NCBI RefSeq assembly: GCF_947496725.1
Contig: NZ_CANMDS010000006.1
Coordinates: forward strand, 140,275 to 204,274
DNA: 64,000 nucleotides
Reading direction: 5' to 3'
DNA from: an uncultured Dokdonia sp.
GTDB taxonomy: Bacteria; Bacteroidota; Bacteroidia; Flavobacteriales; Flavobacteriaceae
In this document: positions 44,449 through 52,796 of the stretch, piece after piece
Position numbering within the stretch: position 1 is the stretch's first letter
How the letters are laid out: every line of letters begins with the position of its first letter
Position numbers and translations under genes: made by a program
The notes under the pieces: model-generated
What the model was told of the DNA's origin: nothing
Databases searched by the model: none
Seen by the model: the letters and a program-made list of their open reading frames with translations, nothing else

Positions 44449-44485
44449 AAACACCTTTCGTTGTAGAAGACGGCAGGTGTTTTTA
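44449..44485 (+). terminator. Terminator-like hairpin
   Basis: AACACCT / AGGTGTT stem with a long loop and a following TTTTATTTT run. Confidence 0.6.
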
Positions 44486-44516
44486 TTTTGCTTGAACTTT
44501 GCAAGAGACTTTTTAC

Positions 44517-44530
44517 GCTTTCGCGAAAGC
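44517..44530. repeat. Palindrome GCTTTCGCGAAAGC, copy 12
   Basis: Extended 20-bp form upstream of thyA. Confidence 0.9.
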
Positions 44531-44583
44531 GTAATCACCACTAGCATAAGCACCTTACAATTATCACTTAGTAAACTAGATGT

Positions 44584-45408
44584 ATGAAACAGTATCACGA
44601 CTTAATGAAGCACGTACTCGCCGAAGGCAACTTTAAAGGCGATCGCACCGGTACAGGAACAAAAAGTGTATTTGGGTATCAAATGCGTTTTGACCTCTCA
44701 GAAGGCTTCCCGATGGTTACTACAAAAAAGCTACACCTTAAATCTATCATCTATGAGCTTTTATGGTTTTTACAAGGTGATACTAACGTGAAGTATTTAC
44801 AAGAAAATGGTGTGCGCATCTGGAATGAGTGGGCAGATGAGAATGGAGACCTAGGTCCCGTTTATGGTTACCAGTGGCGCAACTGGAATGGTGACGAGAT
44901 AGACCAAATAAAAGATATTGTAGAGACACTTAAAAAAAATCCTAATAGCCGCAGGATGCTTGTGAGCGCCTGGAATCCATCTGTAATGCCAGATACTTCT
45001 GTCTCTTTTTCTGAAAATGTTGCAAATGGTAAAGCTGCTTTACCTCCCTGTCACGCATTTTTTCAATTTTATGTAGCAGATGGAAAGCTAAGTTGCCAGC
45101 TATACCAGCGCAGTGCAGATATCTTTTTAGGAGTTCCGTTTAATATAGCTAGTTACGCATTATTTACAATGATGATGGCGCAAGTGTGTGGCTATGAGGC
45201 TGGAGATTTTATTCACACCTTTGGCGATGCCCATATTTACAGTAATCATATGGAACAAGTTGAACTTCAATTATCCAGAGAAATTCGTACTTTACCTACT
45301 TTAAAAATAAATCCTGAGGTAAAAGACATCTTTGGCTTCACTTTTGATGACTTTACTTTAGAAAATTACAATCCGCACCCTCATATAAAAGGAGCAGTTG
45401 CGATATAA
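44584..45408 (+). CDS. thyA: Thymidylate synthase
   Basis: This 274-residue enzyme methylates dUMP to dTMP with 5,10-methylene-THF, releasing DHF. Motifs: [28 protein letters not shown]-type [32 protein letters not shown], catalytic Cys156 in [30 protein letters not shown] and [12 protein letters not shown]. Length is standard. The DHFR that recycles the product is 6 kb away in another unit. Confidence 0.97.
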   Translation: MKQYHDLMKHVLAEGNFKGDRTGTGTKSVFGYQMRFDLSEGFPMVTTKKLHLKSIIYELLWFLQGDTNVKYLQENGVRIWNEWADENGDLGPVYGYQWRNWNGDEIDQIKDIVETLKKNPNSRRMLVSAWNPSVMPDTSVSFSENVANGKAALPPCHAFFQFYVADGKLSCQLYQRSADIFLGVPFNIASYALFTMMMAQVCGYEAGDFIHTFGDAHIYSNHMEQVELQLSREIRTLPTLKINPEVKDIFGFTFDDFTLENYNPHPHIKGAVAI

Positions 45409-45432
45409 CCTCAAATTAACCTACTTACAACA

Positions 45433-45840
45433 ATGAAAAAATTATTATTTGCCCTTGCTTTTTTTGCAGCATTTACAACTATGAGTGCACAAGAAGGTGT
45501 GTCTATGAGAAAGTCTACCACTCTTAAAGTTGCAGAGGTACCACCTACGTGGCCAGGATGTACTGGGTCTATCAATCAAAAAAACAATTGTTTACGCCAG
45601 AAACTAGCAGGACATATTGTTAAGAATTTTAAATTTCCATCAGACTATGTAAAAGGGAAGGTGGCAATTGATATGTTTATAAACAAAGAAGGTAAACCAG
45701 TAATACGTTCTGTAAAAGGAGGCTCTCCAGGAGTACAAAAAGAAGTAAAAAGAGTGATTATGATGATGCCTCAAGTAATTCCCGGCAATATGGGAGGAAC
45801 AAAAAAGGATAGCGATCTTAAACTTGCATTTACATTGTAA
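45433..45840 (+). CDS. Secreted TonB C-terminal-domain-like protein 1
   Basis: The 135-residue protein has a signal peptide (MKKLLFALAFFAAFTTMSAQ), a PPTWPGCTG segment with a second Cys at NCLRQKL, then a TonB-CTD-like fold (VAIDMFINKEGKPVIRSVKG, VIMMMPQVIPGNMGG). Flavobacterial TonB proteins often carry a PxxPGC motif before the CTD. Here the membrane anchor and Pro-rich spacer are missing, so it is a secreted or periplasmic derivative. Paralogous to the gene at 45996. Function unknown. Confidence 0.75.
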   Translation: MKKLLFALAFFAAFTTMSAQEGVSMRKSTTLKVAEVPPTWPGCTGSINQKNNCLRQKLAGHIVKNFKFPSDYVKGKVAIDMFINKEGKPVIRSVKGGSPGVQKEVKRVIMMMPQVIPGNMGGTKKDSDLKLAFTL

Positions 45841-45868
45841 GACTGTAAGAACATACACTATTATAAAG

Positions 45869-45896
45869 CGAGGAGCAAAAGAGATTTTGCTCCTCG
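45869..45896 (+). terminator. Strong hairpin after TonB-like gene 1
   Basis: CGAGGAGCAAAA-GAGA-TTTTGCTCCTCG, perfect 12-bp stem; only a weak T run follows. Confidence 0.65.
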
Positions 45897-45995
45897 TCTC
45901 ATTTATAGCTGTCTCAACAGTAAATAGTTATCGGTGTTTTCCATATTCTAGTACTTTAATAGATATATTTAACACTCATCATCAAAACAACATTT

Positions 45996-46433
45996 ATGAA
46001 TCGTTTGATAACTATACTGGCACTTGTTTTATGTGCCTTCTCACTACACGCGCAATCCTACTCAGACAGCAAAGAATATTTTTATGGTTCACAAGCTGGT
46101 GTAAAAGCCTTTGAGCGCCCTCCCATCTGGCCCGGCTGTAATTTTAAAAATATACATAAACTGAGAAGATGCTTTGATGAATCTTTAAGTGAGCATATAG
46201 CGGCCAATTTTAAAATTCCATATGATCTTATGGAAAAACTAGAATATAAGAAGGTTACAGTAAACTTTTATATTCAAAAAGATGGGTCTATTAGAATACG
46301 CAGTATAAAGGGAGGAATACCAGAAATAAAAGAACTAGCCAAAAAAGTCATTTTATCTATTCCAGAAATTAAACCTGGAGAACTAGGTGGCAAAAAAGTA
46401 GCTGCAGAATATACAATACCCATTACCTATTAG
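45996..46433 (+). CDS. Secreted TonB C-terminal-domain-like protein 2
   Basis: A 145-residue paralogue of the preceding gene: signal peptide MNRLITILALVLCAFSLHAQ, RPPIWPGCNF, LRRCFDESLSEHIAANFKIP, then VTVNFYIQKDGSIRIRSIKG and SIPEIKPGELGG. Two Cys are in the same places as in paralogue 1 (PGC and the following xC), suggesting a conserved disulfide. No anchor helix. Separated from paralogue 1 by a strong hairpin. Function unknown. Confidence 0.75.
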   Translation: MNRLITILALVLCAFSLHAQSYSDSKEYFYGSQAGVKAFERPPIWPGCNFKNIHKLRRCFDESLSEHIAANFKIPYDLMEKLEYKKVTVNFYIQKDGSIRIRSIKGGIPEIKELAKKVILSIPEIKPGELGGKKVAAEYTIPITY

Positions 46434-46564
46434 TACGACCTACTTACCGAATTAGACCCGATGCATCACTTGGCTTAAATATTAACATTTTGCCAAATGA
46501 GGTCATAAAATTTTACACGCACTCAAAAACCCGTAACTTTATGTGACTTATAATTGTCACTGCT

Positions 46565-47734
46565 ATGATTGTTACAGAAAATTTACTCGAGTTTTTTCTT
46601 GAAACTCGACAGCACACAGAGCGCCTGTGTAAACCACTTGAGATAGAAGACTATGTCGTACAACCCATAGTAGATGTCTCGCCACCTAAGTGGCACCTAG
46701 GTCACACTACGTGGTTTTTTGAAGAGTTTATTCTAAAACATCATAAAGAAGGTTACACACTTTTTAGCGATGACTTTGCTTTTGTTTTTAATAGCTATTA
46801 TGAGAGTATAGGTAAGCGCGTTGTGCGCACAGACAGAGGTAATCTATCAAGACCCACTGTAGACCAAGTATATGCTTACAGGAAATATGTAACAGAGGCT
46901 CTTAAAGATCTTCTAGAGGGAGACGTTTCGGCAGAGGTGACTAAGTTACTTACCATAGGCATACATCACGAGAAACAACACCAAGAGCTACTCGCTACAG
47001 ATATAAAATATATACTAGGCAACAACCCACTTATGCCTGTTTATGGAGGAGATATTAGCTTTCGCGAAAGCGTAAAAGAAACCCCGCAATCCCAATGGAC
47101 TCATATAACCGAAGGTGTGTATGAAATAGGACATAACACTACAGAGTTTTGCTATGATAATGAGCTGGGGCATCATAAAGTATATCTACACGACTATGCA
47201 ATATCTAATACTCTTGTAACAAACGGTGAGTGGATAGCTTTTATAGAAGCTGGAGGATATAATAAAACATTGCTCTGGCACGCCGAAGGCTGGGACTGGG
47301 TTCAAAAAAACAATATAGAATGCCCTATGTACTGGCATAAAGTAGGAGATAAATGGTATCACTACACACTAGAAAAAGGCTTACAAGAAATAGACGAGAG
47401 TGCCTCTCTAGCTCATATCTCATACTACGAGGCATTTGCTTATGCACAATATAAAGGCCTGCGCTTACCTACAGAATTTGAGTGGGAAGTAGCAAGTAAA
47501 CATCTAGACTGGGGAGACCGCTGGGAGTGGACAGAGAGTGCATACCTACCCTACCCTGGCTACAAAAAAGAAGAGGGAGCGCTGGGAGAATATAATGGTA
47601 AGTTTATGGTAAACCAGAAGGTATTAAGAGGTGGCTCTGTCGCAACATCTAGTAAACATACACGACACACCTATCGTAACTTTTTTCAAACTGGATTGCG
47701 ATGGCAATTTACAGGACTACGCCTAGCAAAATAA
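46565..47734 (+). CDS. egtB: EgtB-like sulfoxide synthase (ergothioneine/ovothiol type)
   Basis: The 389-residue enzyme has an N-terminal DinB-like domain with iron ligands in KWHLGHTTWFFEEF and IHHEKQHQELL, and a C-terminal FGE-sulfatase domain (ALYQVTNGE-type YAISNTLVTNGEWIAFIEAG, GLRLPTEFEWEVASK, LRGGSVATSSKHTRHTYRNF, GLRLAK). It should join a thiol donor to hercynine C2 using O2. The donor (cysteine or gamma-glutamylcysteine) cannot be told from this reading; no egtA or egtC lies nearby. A perfect palindrome copy inside the gene encodes SFRES. Followed by egtD after 37 bp. Confidence 0.9.
   Translation: MIVTENLLEFFLETRQHTERLCKPLEIEDYVVQPIVDVSPPKWHLGHTTWFFEEFILKHHKEGYTLFSDDFAFVFNSYYESIGKRVVRTDRGNLSRPTVDQVYAYRKYVTEALKDLLEGDVSAEVTKLLTIGIHHEKQHQELLATDIKYILGNNPLMPVYGGDISFRESVKETPQSQWTHITEGVYEIGHNTTEFCYDNELGHHKVYLHDYAISNTLVTNGEWIAFIEAGGYNKTLLWHAEGWDWVQKNNIECPMYWHKVGDKWYHYTLEKGLQEIDESASLAHISYYEAFAYAQYKGLRLPTEFEWEVASKHLDWGDRWEWTESAYLPYPGYKKEEGALGEYNGKFMVNQKVLRGGSVATSSKHTRHTYRNFFQTGLRWQFTGLRLAK
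47058..47071. repeat. Palindrome GCTTTCGCGAAAGC, copy 13
   Basis: Perfect copy inside egtB; read as SFRES. Confidence 0.9.
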
Positions 47735-47771
47735 TAGTAAGTTATTACCATACTACACGACCATTACATAT

Positions 47772-48737
47772 ATGACACAAACTAAACCAACCATATCAAC
47801 CGCATTTCATAAAGAAGTTGAAGAAGGGCTTACGGCATTTCCAAAATATCTTTCTTCAAAATTTATATATGATAAGAAGGGAGACAAGCTCTTTCAAGAT
47901 ATTATGGCAATGCCTAGCTACTACCTCACAGATTGTGAGTATGAAATTTTTGAAACACATAAAACTGCCATTGCACAAGCTTTTAGCAGTAAAAGCGGTT
48001 TTGAGCTTATAGAACTAGGGGCTGGTGACGGGAAGAAAACAAAGATTTTACTAGAACACCTAGTAACTCGCGGAGACACTTTTACTTACCTCCCTATAGA
48101 CATCAGTCAGAATGCGCTAGACGGTCTGGAAGAAAGTATGAATATCGATTTACCACAAGTAGATATAAAACCACAACAGGGCACCTATTTTGACGTGCTA
48201 GAAGGGCTAGCAAATTACAACTCTCGTAAAAAAGTAATTGTAGTACTAGGCTCAAACATAGGGAACCTTTTACACCCACAGGCTATAGACTTTTTATCAA
48301 ATATTAAAAAAGCAATGAGCGAGGGAGATTTACTTTTTATGGGGTTTGACCAGAAAAAGAATCCGCAGGTGATACTTGATGCTTATAATGACCCAGAAGG
48401 TATTACCGCTGCTTTCAATAAAAACCTACTGCATCGCATTAATGATGAGATGGATGGCACTTTTAATCCAGACCAGTTTAAACACTGGGAGGTTTACGAC
48501 CCAGAAACAGGCACTGCAAAGAGCTATCTCGTGAGTAAGCAAGATCAAGATGTACGTATTAACGCTCTAGATCTTGATGTACACTTTAATGCCTGGGAGA
48601 CCATACATACAGAGATAAGCCAGAAGTATGACGACAGCATTGTAGAGTGGCTTGCAAATGAGTCTGGGCTTAATATCATAAACGACTTTGCAGATAGTAA
48701 GGGATATTACAAGAACTATTTATTTGAAAAGAAATAA
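47772..48737 (+). CDS. egtD: L-histidine N-alpha-methyltransferase (EgtD)
   Basis: This 321-residue SAM methyltransferase makes hercynine from histidine. It has the EgtD pattern: KYLSSKFIYDKKGDKLFQDI, MPSYYLTDCEYEIFE, LIELGAGDGKKTKILLEHL (SAM motif I), YLPIDISQNALDGLE, VVLGSNIGNLL, LLFMGFDQKKNP and a C-terminal SQKYDDSIVEWLANESGL. It consumes SAM. With egtB it forms the core of an ergothioneine-type pathway. Confidence 0.93.
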   Translation: MTQTKPTISTAFHKEVEEGLTAFPKYLSSKFIYDKKGDKLFQDIMAMPSYYLTDCEYEIFETHKTAIAQAFSSKSGFELIELGAGDGKKTKILLEHLVTRGDTFTYLPIDISQNALDGLEESMNIDLPQVDIKPQQGTYFDVLEGLANYNSRKKVIVVLGSNIGNLLHPQAIDFLSNIKKAMSEGDLLFMGFDQKKNPQVILDAYNDPEGITAAFNKNLLHRINDEMDGTFNPDQFKHWEVYDPETGTAKSYLVSKQDQDVRINALDLDVHFNAWETIHTEISQKYDDSIVEWLANESGLNIINDFADSKGYYKNYLFEKK

Positions 48738-48743
48738 GAGTAC

Positions 48744-48757
48744 GCTTTCGCGAAAGC
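48744..48757. repeat. Palindrome GCTTTCGCGAAAGC, copy 14
   Basis: Extended 20-bp form between egtD and the DUF427 gene. Confidence 0.9.
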
Positions 48758-48782
48758 GTAACAACATCTAAAAAAAAGAATT

Positions 48783-49064
48783 ATGAAAGCAATATGGAAC
48801 AACGAAGTAATAGCAGAAAGTGATGATACGATAGTGATAGAAAACAATCACTATTTTCCGCACGAGGCTATAAAGAAAGAGTATTTTAAATCTAGTGATT
48901 TACACAGTACCTGCCCGTGGAAAGGAAAAGCATCATATTACTCAATAGAGGTAAATGGTAAAGAAAATACTGATGCCGCTTGGTATTATCCAGAAGTAAG
49001 TGAGCTAGCAAAAAGTATAGAGAATAGGGTTGCCTTCTGGCGTGGTGTCGAGGTAGTAGAGTAA
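48783..49064 (+). CDS. DUF427 domain protein
   Basis: A 93-residue single-domain protein with WNNEVIAESDDTIVIENNHYF, CPWKGKASYYSIEVNG and AWYYPEVSELAKSIENRVAFW, matching DUF427. The conserved CPWKG Cys and Trp are present. The family has a compact beta fold and no established activity. It follows egtD by 45 bp on the same strand with no terminator between, only a perfect palindromic repeat, so it is probably in the egt transcript. Confidence 0.88.
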   Translation: MKAIWNNEVIAESDDTIVIENNHYFPHEAIKKEYFKSSDLHSTCPWKGKASYYSIEVNGKENTDAAWYYPEVSELAKSIENRVAFWRGVEVVE

Positions 49065-49083
49065 TTCTATATTTCTGTAACGT

Positions 49084-49118
49084 AAAAAAAGCCATTTTCT
49101 AACCGAAAATGGCTTTTT
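49084..49118. terminator. Bidirectional terminator
   Basis: AAAAAAAGCCATTTTC-TAACC-GAAAATGGCTTTTT; serves the egt operon (+) and the CBM48-like gene (-). Confidence 0.9.
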
Positions 49119-49146
49119 GCACTATAAGTTGGGGGAAAACTTGCTA

Positions 49147-49440
49147 TTATAATTCTAAGACACTGTTTTCGGCAGCGGCATAATCATTCCATTGGTAACC
49201 ATCTGCAGCTTCTTCATTTACCCACTCTCCATCTACTACATATTTAAACTCGTATGACTTTTCTGTAGGGATATCAAAAGTTCCTTTAAAGGTTCCGTTC
49301 TTAAGTTTTTTAAGAGGTGTTGTGGTATCCCAGTTATTAAAATCACCTGCTACGGCAACCGTATCTGCCTCTGAAGCAGCAATCGCAAAGGTTACTTTAC
49401 AAACAGGCTTTGTTTTTAAAAATTTCTTAGTAAGCGCCAT
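49147..49440 (-). CDS. Stand-alone isoamylase-N/CBM48-like protein
   Basis: A 97-residue protein consisting of one early-set/AMPK-type glycogen-binding domain: VCKVTFAIAASEADTVAVAG, DFNNWDTTTPLKKLKNGTFK, YEFKYVVDGEWVNEEAAD. No catalytic domain and no signal peptide, so a cytosolic carbohydrate-binding or scaffold role is possible. Transcribed against the egt operon, with a shared terminator. Confidence 0.88.
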   Translation of the reverse strand: MALTKKFLKTKPVCKVTFAIAASEADTVAVAGDFNNWDTTTPLKKLKNGTFKGTFDIPTEKSYEFKYVVDGEWVNEEAADGYQWNDYAAAENSVLEL

Positions 49441-49463
49441 AATTCTTTGTTTTTGATAAAGTA

Positions 49464-49471
49464 CAAAGATA
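49464..49471 (-). promoter_or_regulatory. -7 box of CBM48-like gene
   Basis: Minus-strand TATCTTTG, 23 bp upstream of the ATG. Confidence 0.5.
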
Positions 49472-49662
49472 GGACTAGAACACTATAAAAAACAGATAAT
49501 CAGACTATTGAGTGCATTATTCACGATTTAATAATATTGCACCTCTTAAAATTGATATCTAGTAAATCGAAAACGTTTGCAGACATCATAAATTGATAAT
49601 ATGGTGATTAATTAACACCTCACTCACATAAAATTTACAGCAAAAACCACAAAACAAAGGGA

Positions 49663-50739
49663 TTATGACTTAATAACTTCAAGTAAATGTGCTAGATCAT
49701 CTTCTGTATTAAAGTAATGAAAACCTACCCGCACGCCTTCACCTCGCACCATCGTAAGTATATCTTGGTTTTTTAGTTTTATTATAGTTTGGTCGTCTCC
49801 ATTTATATTAAAAAATGTACCGTGACTCTCGCGCTCTGCAATTGCTTTTGAAAGAAGTCCATTTTCTAAAAACATCTCTTTGGCCTTGAGATTTATGTCC
49901 TTAATTCTCGCATCTACAACACTCATACCAAGTTGATTTATAACATCTATTGCTACACCTAGGCTTCCATAATTGAGCGTGTCTTGGTGTCCCGGCTCAA
50001 AACGGCCTAAAAAATTCCCTTCTTGAGGCTTATACTTACCTTGTACAGAATTAAAACCTGTTGTGCTAGGTGCAACACGGTCTACAATACTTTCTTTAAA
50101 CAAGAAAAAGCCATTACCGTACCCAGCATTCATCCACTTATAGGTGCTCGCACCTATAGCATCTAGTGCGGAGTTATCAAAATCAAACACCTCTGTACCT
50201 ACGTACTGTGTAGCATCTGCAAGAAATAATGTATTAGGATATAGCGCTTTTAAATCTTTAAGAAACCCTTGGTTTATTTTTAAACCATCCAGCCATTGCA
50301 CAAGTGAGAATGCAAAAATATCTGGCGTATCTTTCTTAAAAGCTTCTGCAACGACCTCTTCAAGATTAGAACTAATCTGGGTGTACTTAATATCAAAATC
50401 TCTACTCTCAAAAGGCCAGTTTATAGATGGGTAATCTCCTTCTAGCAACAGTACCTTTTTGTGTGTTTTTATACCTTCAAGTAGTGTATTAAAACCGTAT
50501 GAAAAATTAGGAACAAGGGCTACTCTATTTGCCTCGCAAGAAAAAAGCTTGCCTACCTTCTCACGCACACTTCCTAGTATCTTACCTTGATTTTCTTTAA
50601 GCAAGCTACCTTGTACGAGAAAATCAAGATCGTGTTCTTGCCTCCACTCCATTACTGGCACAGATAGTAAACCAGAAGATGGCGTATTGAGATAGGTATA
50701 CTGGCTTAGGATTGGGAAGAGTTTGGCAAAATTTTTCAT
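49663..50739 (-). CDS. Aminotransferase class V-fold PLP enzyme
   Basis: A 358-residue fold-type I PLP protein. Features: NTPSSGLLSVPVMEW at the N-terminus, ALVPNFSYGFNTLLEGI, FLADATQYVGTEVFDF, the PLP Lys in GASTYKWMNAGYGNGFF, and a C-terminal GVRVGFHYFNTEDDLAHLL. The class includes cysteine desulfurases, isopenicillin-N epimerase-like proteins and the mycobacterial EgtE C-S lyase. Its position about 600 bp from the egt genes raises the possibility that it is the missing C-S lyase; this is inference, as it is on the opposite strand. Confidence 0.85.
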   Translation of the reverse strand: MKNFAKLFPILSQYTYLNTPSSGLLSVPVMEWRQEHDLDFLVQGSLLKENQGKILGSVREKVGKLFSCEANRVALVPNFSYGFNTLLEGIKTHKKVLLLEGDYPSINWPFESRDFDIKYTQISSNLEEVVAEAFKKDTPDIFAFSLVQWLDGLKINQGFLKDLKALYPNTLFLADATQYVGTEVFDFDNSALDAIGASTYKWMNAGYGNGFFLFKESIVDRVAPSTTGFNSVQGKYKPQEGNFLGRFEPGHQDTLNYGSLGVAIDVINQLGMSVVDARIKDINLKAKEMFLENGLLSKAIAERESHGTFFNINGDDQTIIKLKNQDILTMVRGEGVRVGFHYFNTEDDLAHLLEVIKS

Positions 50740-50803
50740 AAGCTATTTTTAAAATGACGTTCTAAAAGGCTAATTTTATATGATTATATAAAGGTCGCAT
50801 TTT

Positions 50804-51250
50804 ATGGCACTATTCTCAAAGAAAACAACAACATCTATAGACCCAGTTCAAAAAGAACTTATAGAAAACGCTCAAGCTCGCGTAAGGCAAAAGAAAAACC
50901 TCTACAGGCACTTTGTAGCTTTTCTAGCAGGAGCAATACTTCTTATTGTAATTAATCAAGTGCTCAATGTGGGTGAAGAGTTTAAACCTTTTGAGACTCC
51001 TTGGTTTGTATGGGCCATTCTTATATGGACATTCTTCTTTCTCATTCATCTCATAAACGTCATTGTAATGAGTAAGTTTATGAATAAAGAATGGGAACAA
51101 AAACACCTAGACAGACTCGTAGCCAAACAAAAACTACGCATCGCAGAGCTAGAAGAGAGTGTGCAAGTATCGCACCCTTTACCAGAAAAAAAAAGTCCAA
51201 TCTTAACAGACCCAAATACCTCACTAGACAACCAGAATACTCCCCTATGA
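50804..51250 (+). CDS. 2TM domain protein
   Basis: The 148-residue protein has a basic amphipathic stretch (ARVRQKKNLYRHFVAF), two membrane helices (residues about 42-62 and 74-95), a short coiled coil (LVAKQKLRIAELEESVQ) and a polar tail. This matches the 2TM domain family, also found in LytTR-linked and histidine-kinase-linked proteins. Unknown role; inner membrane. Its TGA stop overlaps the ATG of folA (ATGA), so the two are translationally coupled. Confidence 0.85.
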   Translation: MALFSKKTTTSIDPVQKELIENAQARVRQKKNLYRHFVAFLAGAILLIVINQVLNVGEEFKPFETPWFVWAILIWTFFFLIHLINVIVMSKFMNKEWEQKHLDRLVAKQKLRIAELEESVQVSHPLPEKKSPILTDPNTSLDNQNTPL

Positions 51251-51729
51251 TAACAATGATAGCAGCTGCTGCCGAAAATAATGCACTGGGTAAAAATGGC
51301 GACATACCCTGGCATCTTCCAGATGATTTTCGTCATTTTAAAAAACTCACCACAGGTCACCATATTATTATGGGACGTAAAACCTGGGAGTCTTTCCCAA
51401 AACCGCTACCTAACAGAACACACGTAGTCATTACAAGAGATAAGCAATACAACGCACCAGGTGCTACCGTTGTGCATTCCCTAGAAGATGCGCTGGCATT
51501 TTGTAAGCAAGAAGCTCACTCGTTTATTATAGGCGGTGGCGAGATTTATAAACTAGGTATGCCATATGCCACACACATAGAACTTACCCGAGTACATAAC
51601 GAGTATGTGGCAGATGCGTTTTTCCCAGAAATACCAGAGAGTGAATGGGAACTTGTAAACAGTACCTTTCACGATGTAGACGATAAACACAAAAGCGGCT
51701 TTACTTTTCAAAGCTGGAAGAGAAAGTAG
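51247..51729 (+). CDS. folA: Dihydrofolate reductase
   Basis: This 160-residue enzyme reduces DHF to THF with NADPH. Motifs: MIAAAAENNALGKNGDIPWH, LPDDFRHFKKLT (catalytic Asp), GRKTWESFPKPLPNR, TVVHSLEDALAFC and IIGGGEIYKLGMPYATHIEL. Standard length. The start at 51247 is fixed by overlap with the 2TM gene stop; the longer ORF from 51091 is antisense-like noise inside that gene. Confidence 0.95.
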   Translation: MITMIAAAAENNALGKNGDIPWHLPDDFRHFKKLTTGHHIIMGRKTWESFPKPLPNRTHVVITRDKQYNAPGATVVHSLEDALAFCKQEAHSFIIGGGEIYKLGMPYATHIELTRVHNEYVADAFFPEIPESEWELVNSTFHDVDDKHKSGFTFQSWKRK

Positions 51730-51759
51730 AGCAAAGAACTTATACGTAGTTTTGAGTAC

Positions 51760-51773
51760 GCTTTCGCGAAAGC
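51760..51773. repeat. Palindrome GCTTTCGCGAAAGC, copy 15
   Basis: Extended 20-bp form between folA and the fabD promoter. Confidence 0.9.
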
Positions 51774-51786
51774 GTATATCTCCTCA

Positions 51787-51813
51787 TTGAGTCTCTCTCA
51801 TTTTGTACTTTTG
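51787..51813 (+). promoter_or_regulatory. Promoter of fabD
   Basis: TTG, 16 bp, TACTTTTG; 23 bp before the ATG. It follows a perfect palindromic repeat at 51760-51773. Confidence 0.6.
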
Positions 51814-51836
51814 CACTTACTAACGAACATAAACTT

Positions 51837-52721
51837 ATGAAAGCATATATATTTCCGGGTCAAGGTGCTCAGTTCTCAGGAATGGGATTAGACATTTTTG
51901 AAAAATACCCAGATGCTCAAGATCTTTTTTTAAAGGCAAATGATATTTTAGGTTTTAATATTACTGATGTAATGTTTGAAGGATCTGCAGAGGATCTTAA
52001 AGAAACTAAAGTAACACAGCCTGCTATCTTTATACATTCTATAGCACTTAAATCTGTAATGACAGATTTTGCACCGGCAATGGTTGCTGGTCACTCACTT
52101 GGAGAATTTTCTGCCCTAGTAGCAAGTGGCGCATTAAGTTTTGAAGATGGATTAAAGCTTGTGAGCCAGCGCGCCCAAGCTATGCAAAAAGCTTGTGAGA
52201 TACAGCCATCTACTATGGCAGCCGTATTAGGCCTAGAAGACGCCGTGGTAGAAGAAGTGTGTGAGCAAACGCCTGGAGTTGTGGTAGCGGCAAATTATAA
52301 TTGCCCAGGCCAGCTTGTAATATCTGGAGAGATAGAAGCCATAAATAAAGCTTGTGAGACTATGAAAGAAAAAGGTGCTCGTAGAGCGCTTGTGCTTCCT
52401 GTAGGAGGAGCTTTTCACTCACCTATGATGGAGCCAGCTAGAGAAGAACTAGCGGCAGCTATAGAAGCAACTAGTTTTAAAAACCCTGTTTGCCCTATAT
52501 ATCAAAATGTAACAGCAACTGCTATTACAGATGCTAGCCAAATACAGGCAAACTTAATAGCACAACTTACCGCTCCAGTAAGATGGACACAAACCATACA
52601 GCAAATGATTGCAGATGGAGGCACAGAATTTATAGAAGTAGGTCCTGGTAAAGTGTTACAAGGACTTATGAGAAAAATAAATAGAGATGTAGCTGCAAGC
52701 GGCGCAGTTTTACCTGAATAG
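51837..52721 (+). CDS. fabD: Malonyl-CoA:ACP transacylase
   Basis: A 294-residue acyltransferase starting MKAYIFPGQGAQFSGMGLD. Catalytic Ser87 sits in AGHSLGEFSALV. Also present: QRAQAMQKACE (Arg of the malonyl site), VVAANYNCPGQLVISGE, LPVGGAFHSPMM (catalytic His region) and EVGPGKVLQGL. It loads malonyl groups onto ACP for fatty-acid synthesis. Monocistronic, with its own promoter and terminator. Confidence 0.96.
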   Translation: MKAYIFPGQGAQFSGMGLDIFEKYPDAQDLFLKANDILGFNITDVMFEGSAEDLKETKVTQPAIFIHSIALKSVMTDFAPAMVAGHSLGEFSALVASGALSFEDGLKLVSQRAQAMQKACEIQPSTMAAVLGLEDAVVEEVCEQTPGVVVAANYNCPGQLVISGEIEAINKACETMKEKGARRALVLPVGGAFHSPMMEPAREELAAAIEATSFKNPVCPIYQNVTATAITDASQIQANLIAQLTAPVRWTQTIQQMIADGGTEFIEVGPGKVLQGLMRKINRDVAASGAVLPE

Positions 52722-52742
52722 ATTCTATTTATTTTAGAGCAT

Positions 52743-52772
52743 AAAAAAAACCAGCCGTGTGGCTGGTTTTTT
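52743..52772. terminator. Bidirectional terminator
   Basis: AACCAGCC-GTGT-GGCTGGTT stem flanked by A8 and T6; lies between fabD and the convergent repeat lipoprotein gene. Confidence 0.9.
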
Positions 52773-52796
52773 AATATATGATGGTTAAAGATCTTC

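Noticed and set aside
46543..46560. GTGAC/GTCAC hairpin before egtB as an operator
   Set aside because: Only 5-bp arms, not convincing without conservation data.
49568..49580. LacI-type operator CGAAAACGTTTGC
   Set aside because: Imperfect symmetry and about 130 bp from the nearest start; kept only as a remark.
51091..51246. N-terminal extension of DHFR
   Set aside because: It is an out-of-frame reading of the 2TM gene; the ATGA overlap and family start fix 51247.
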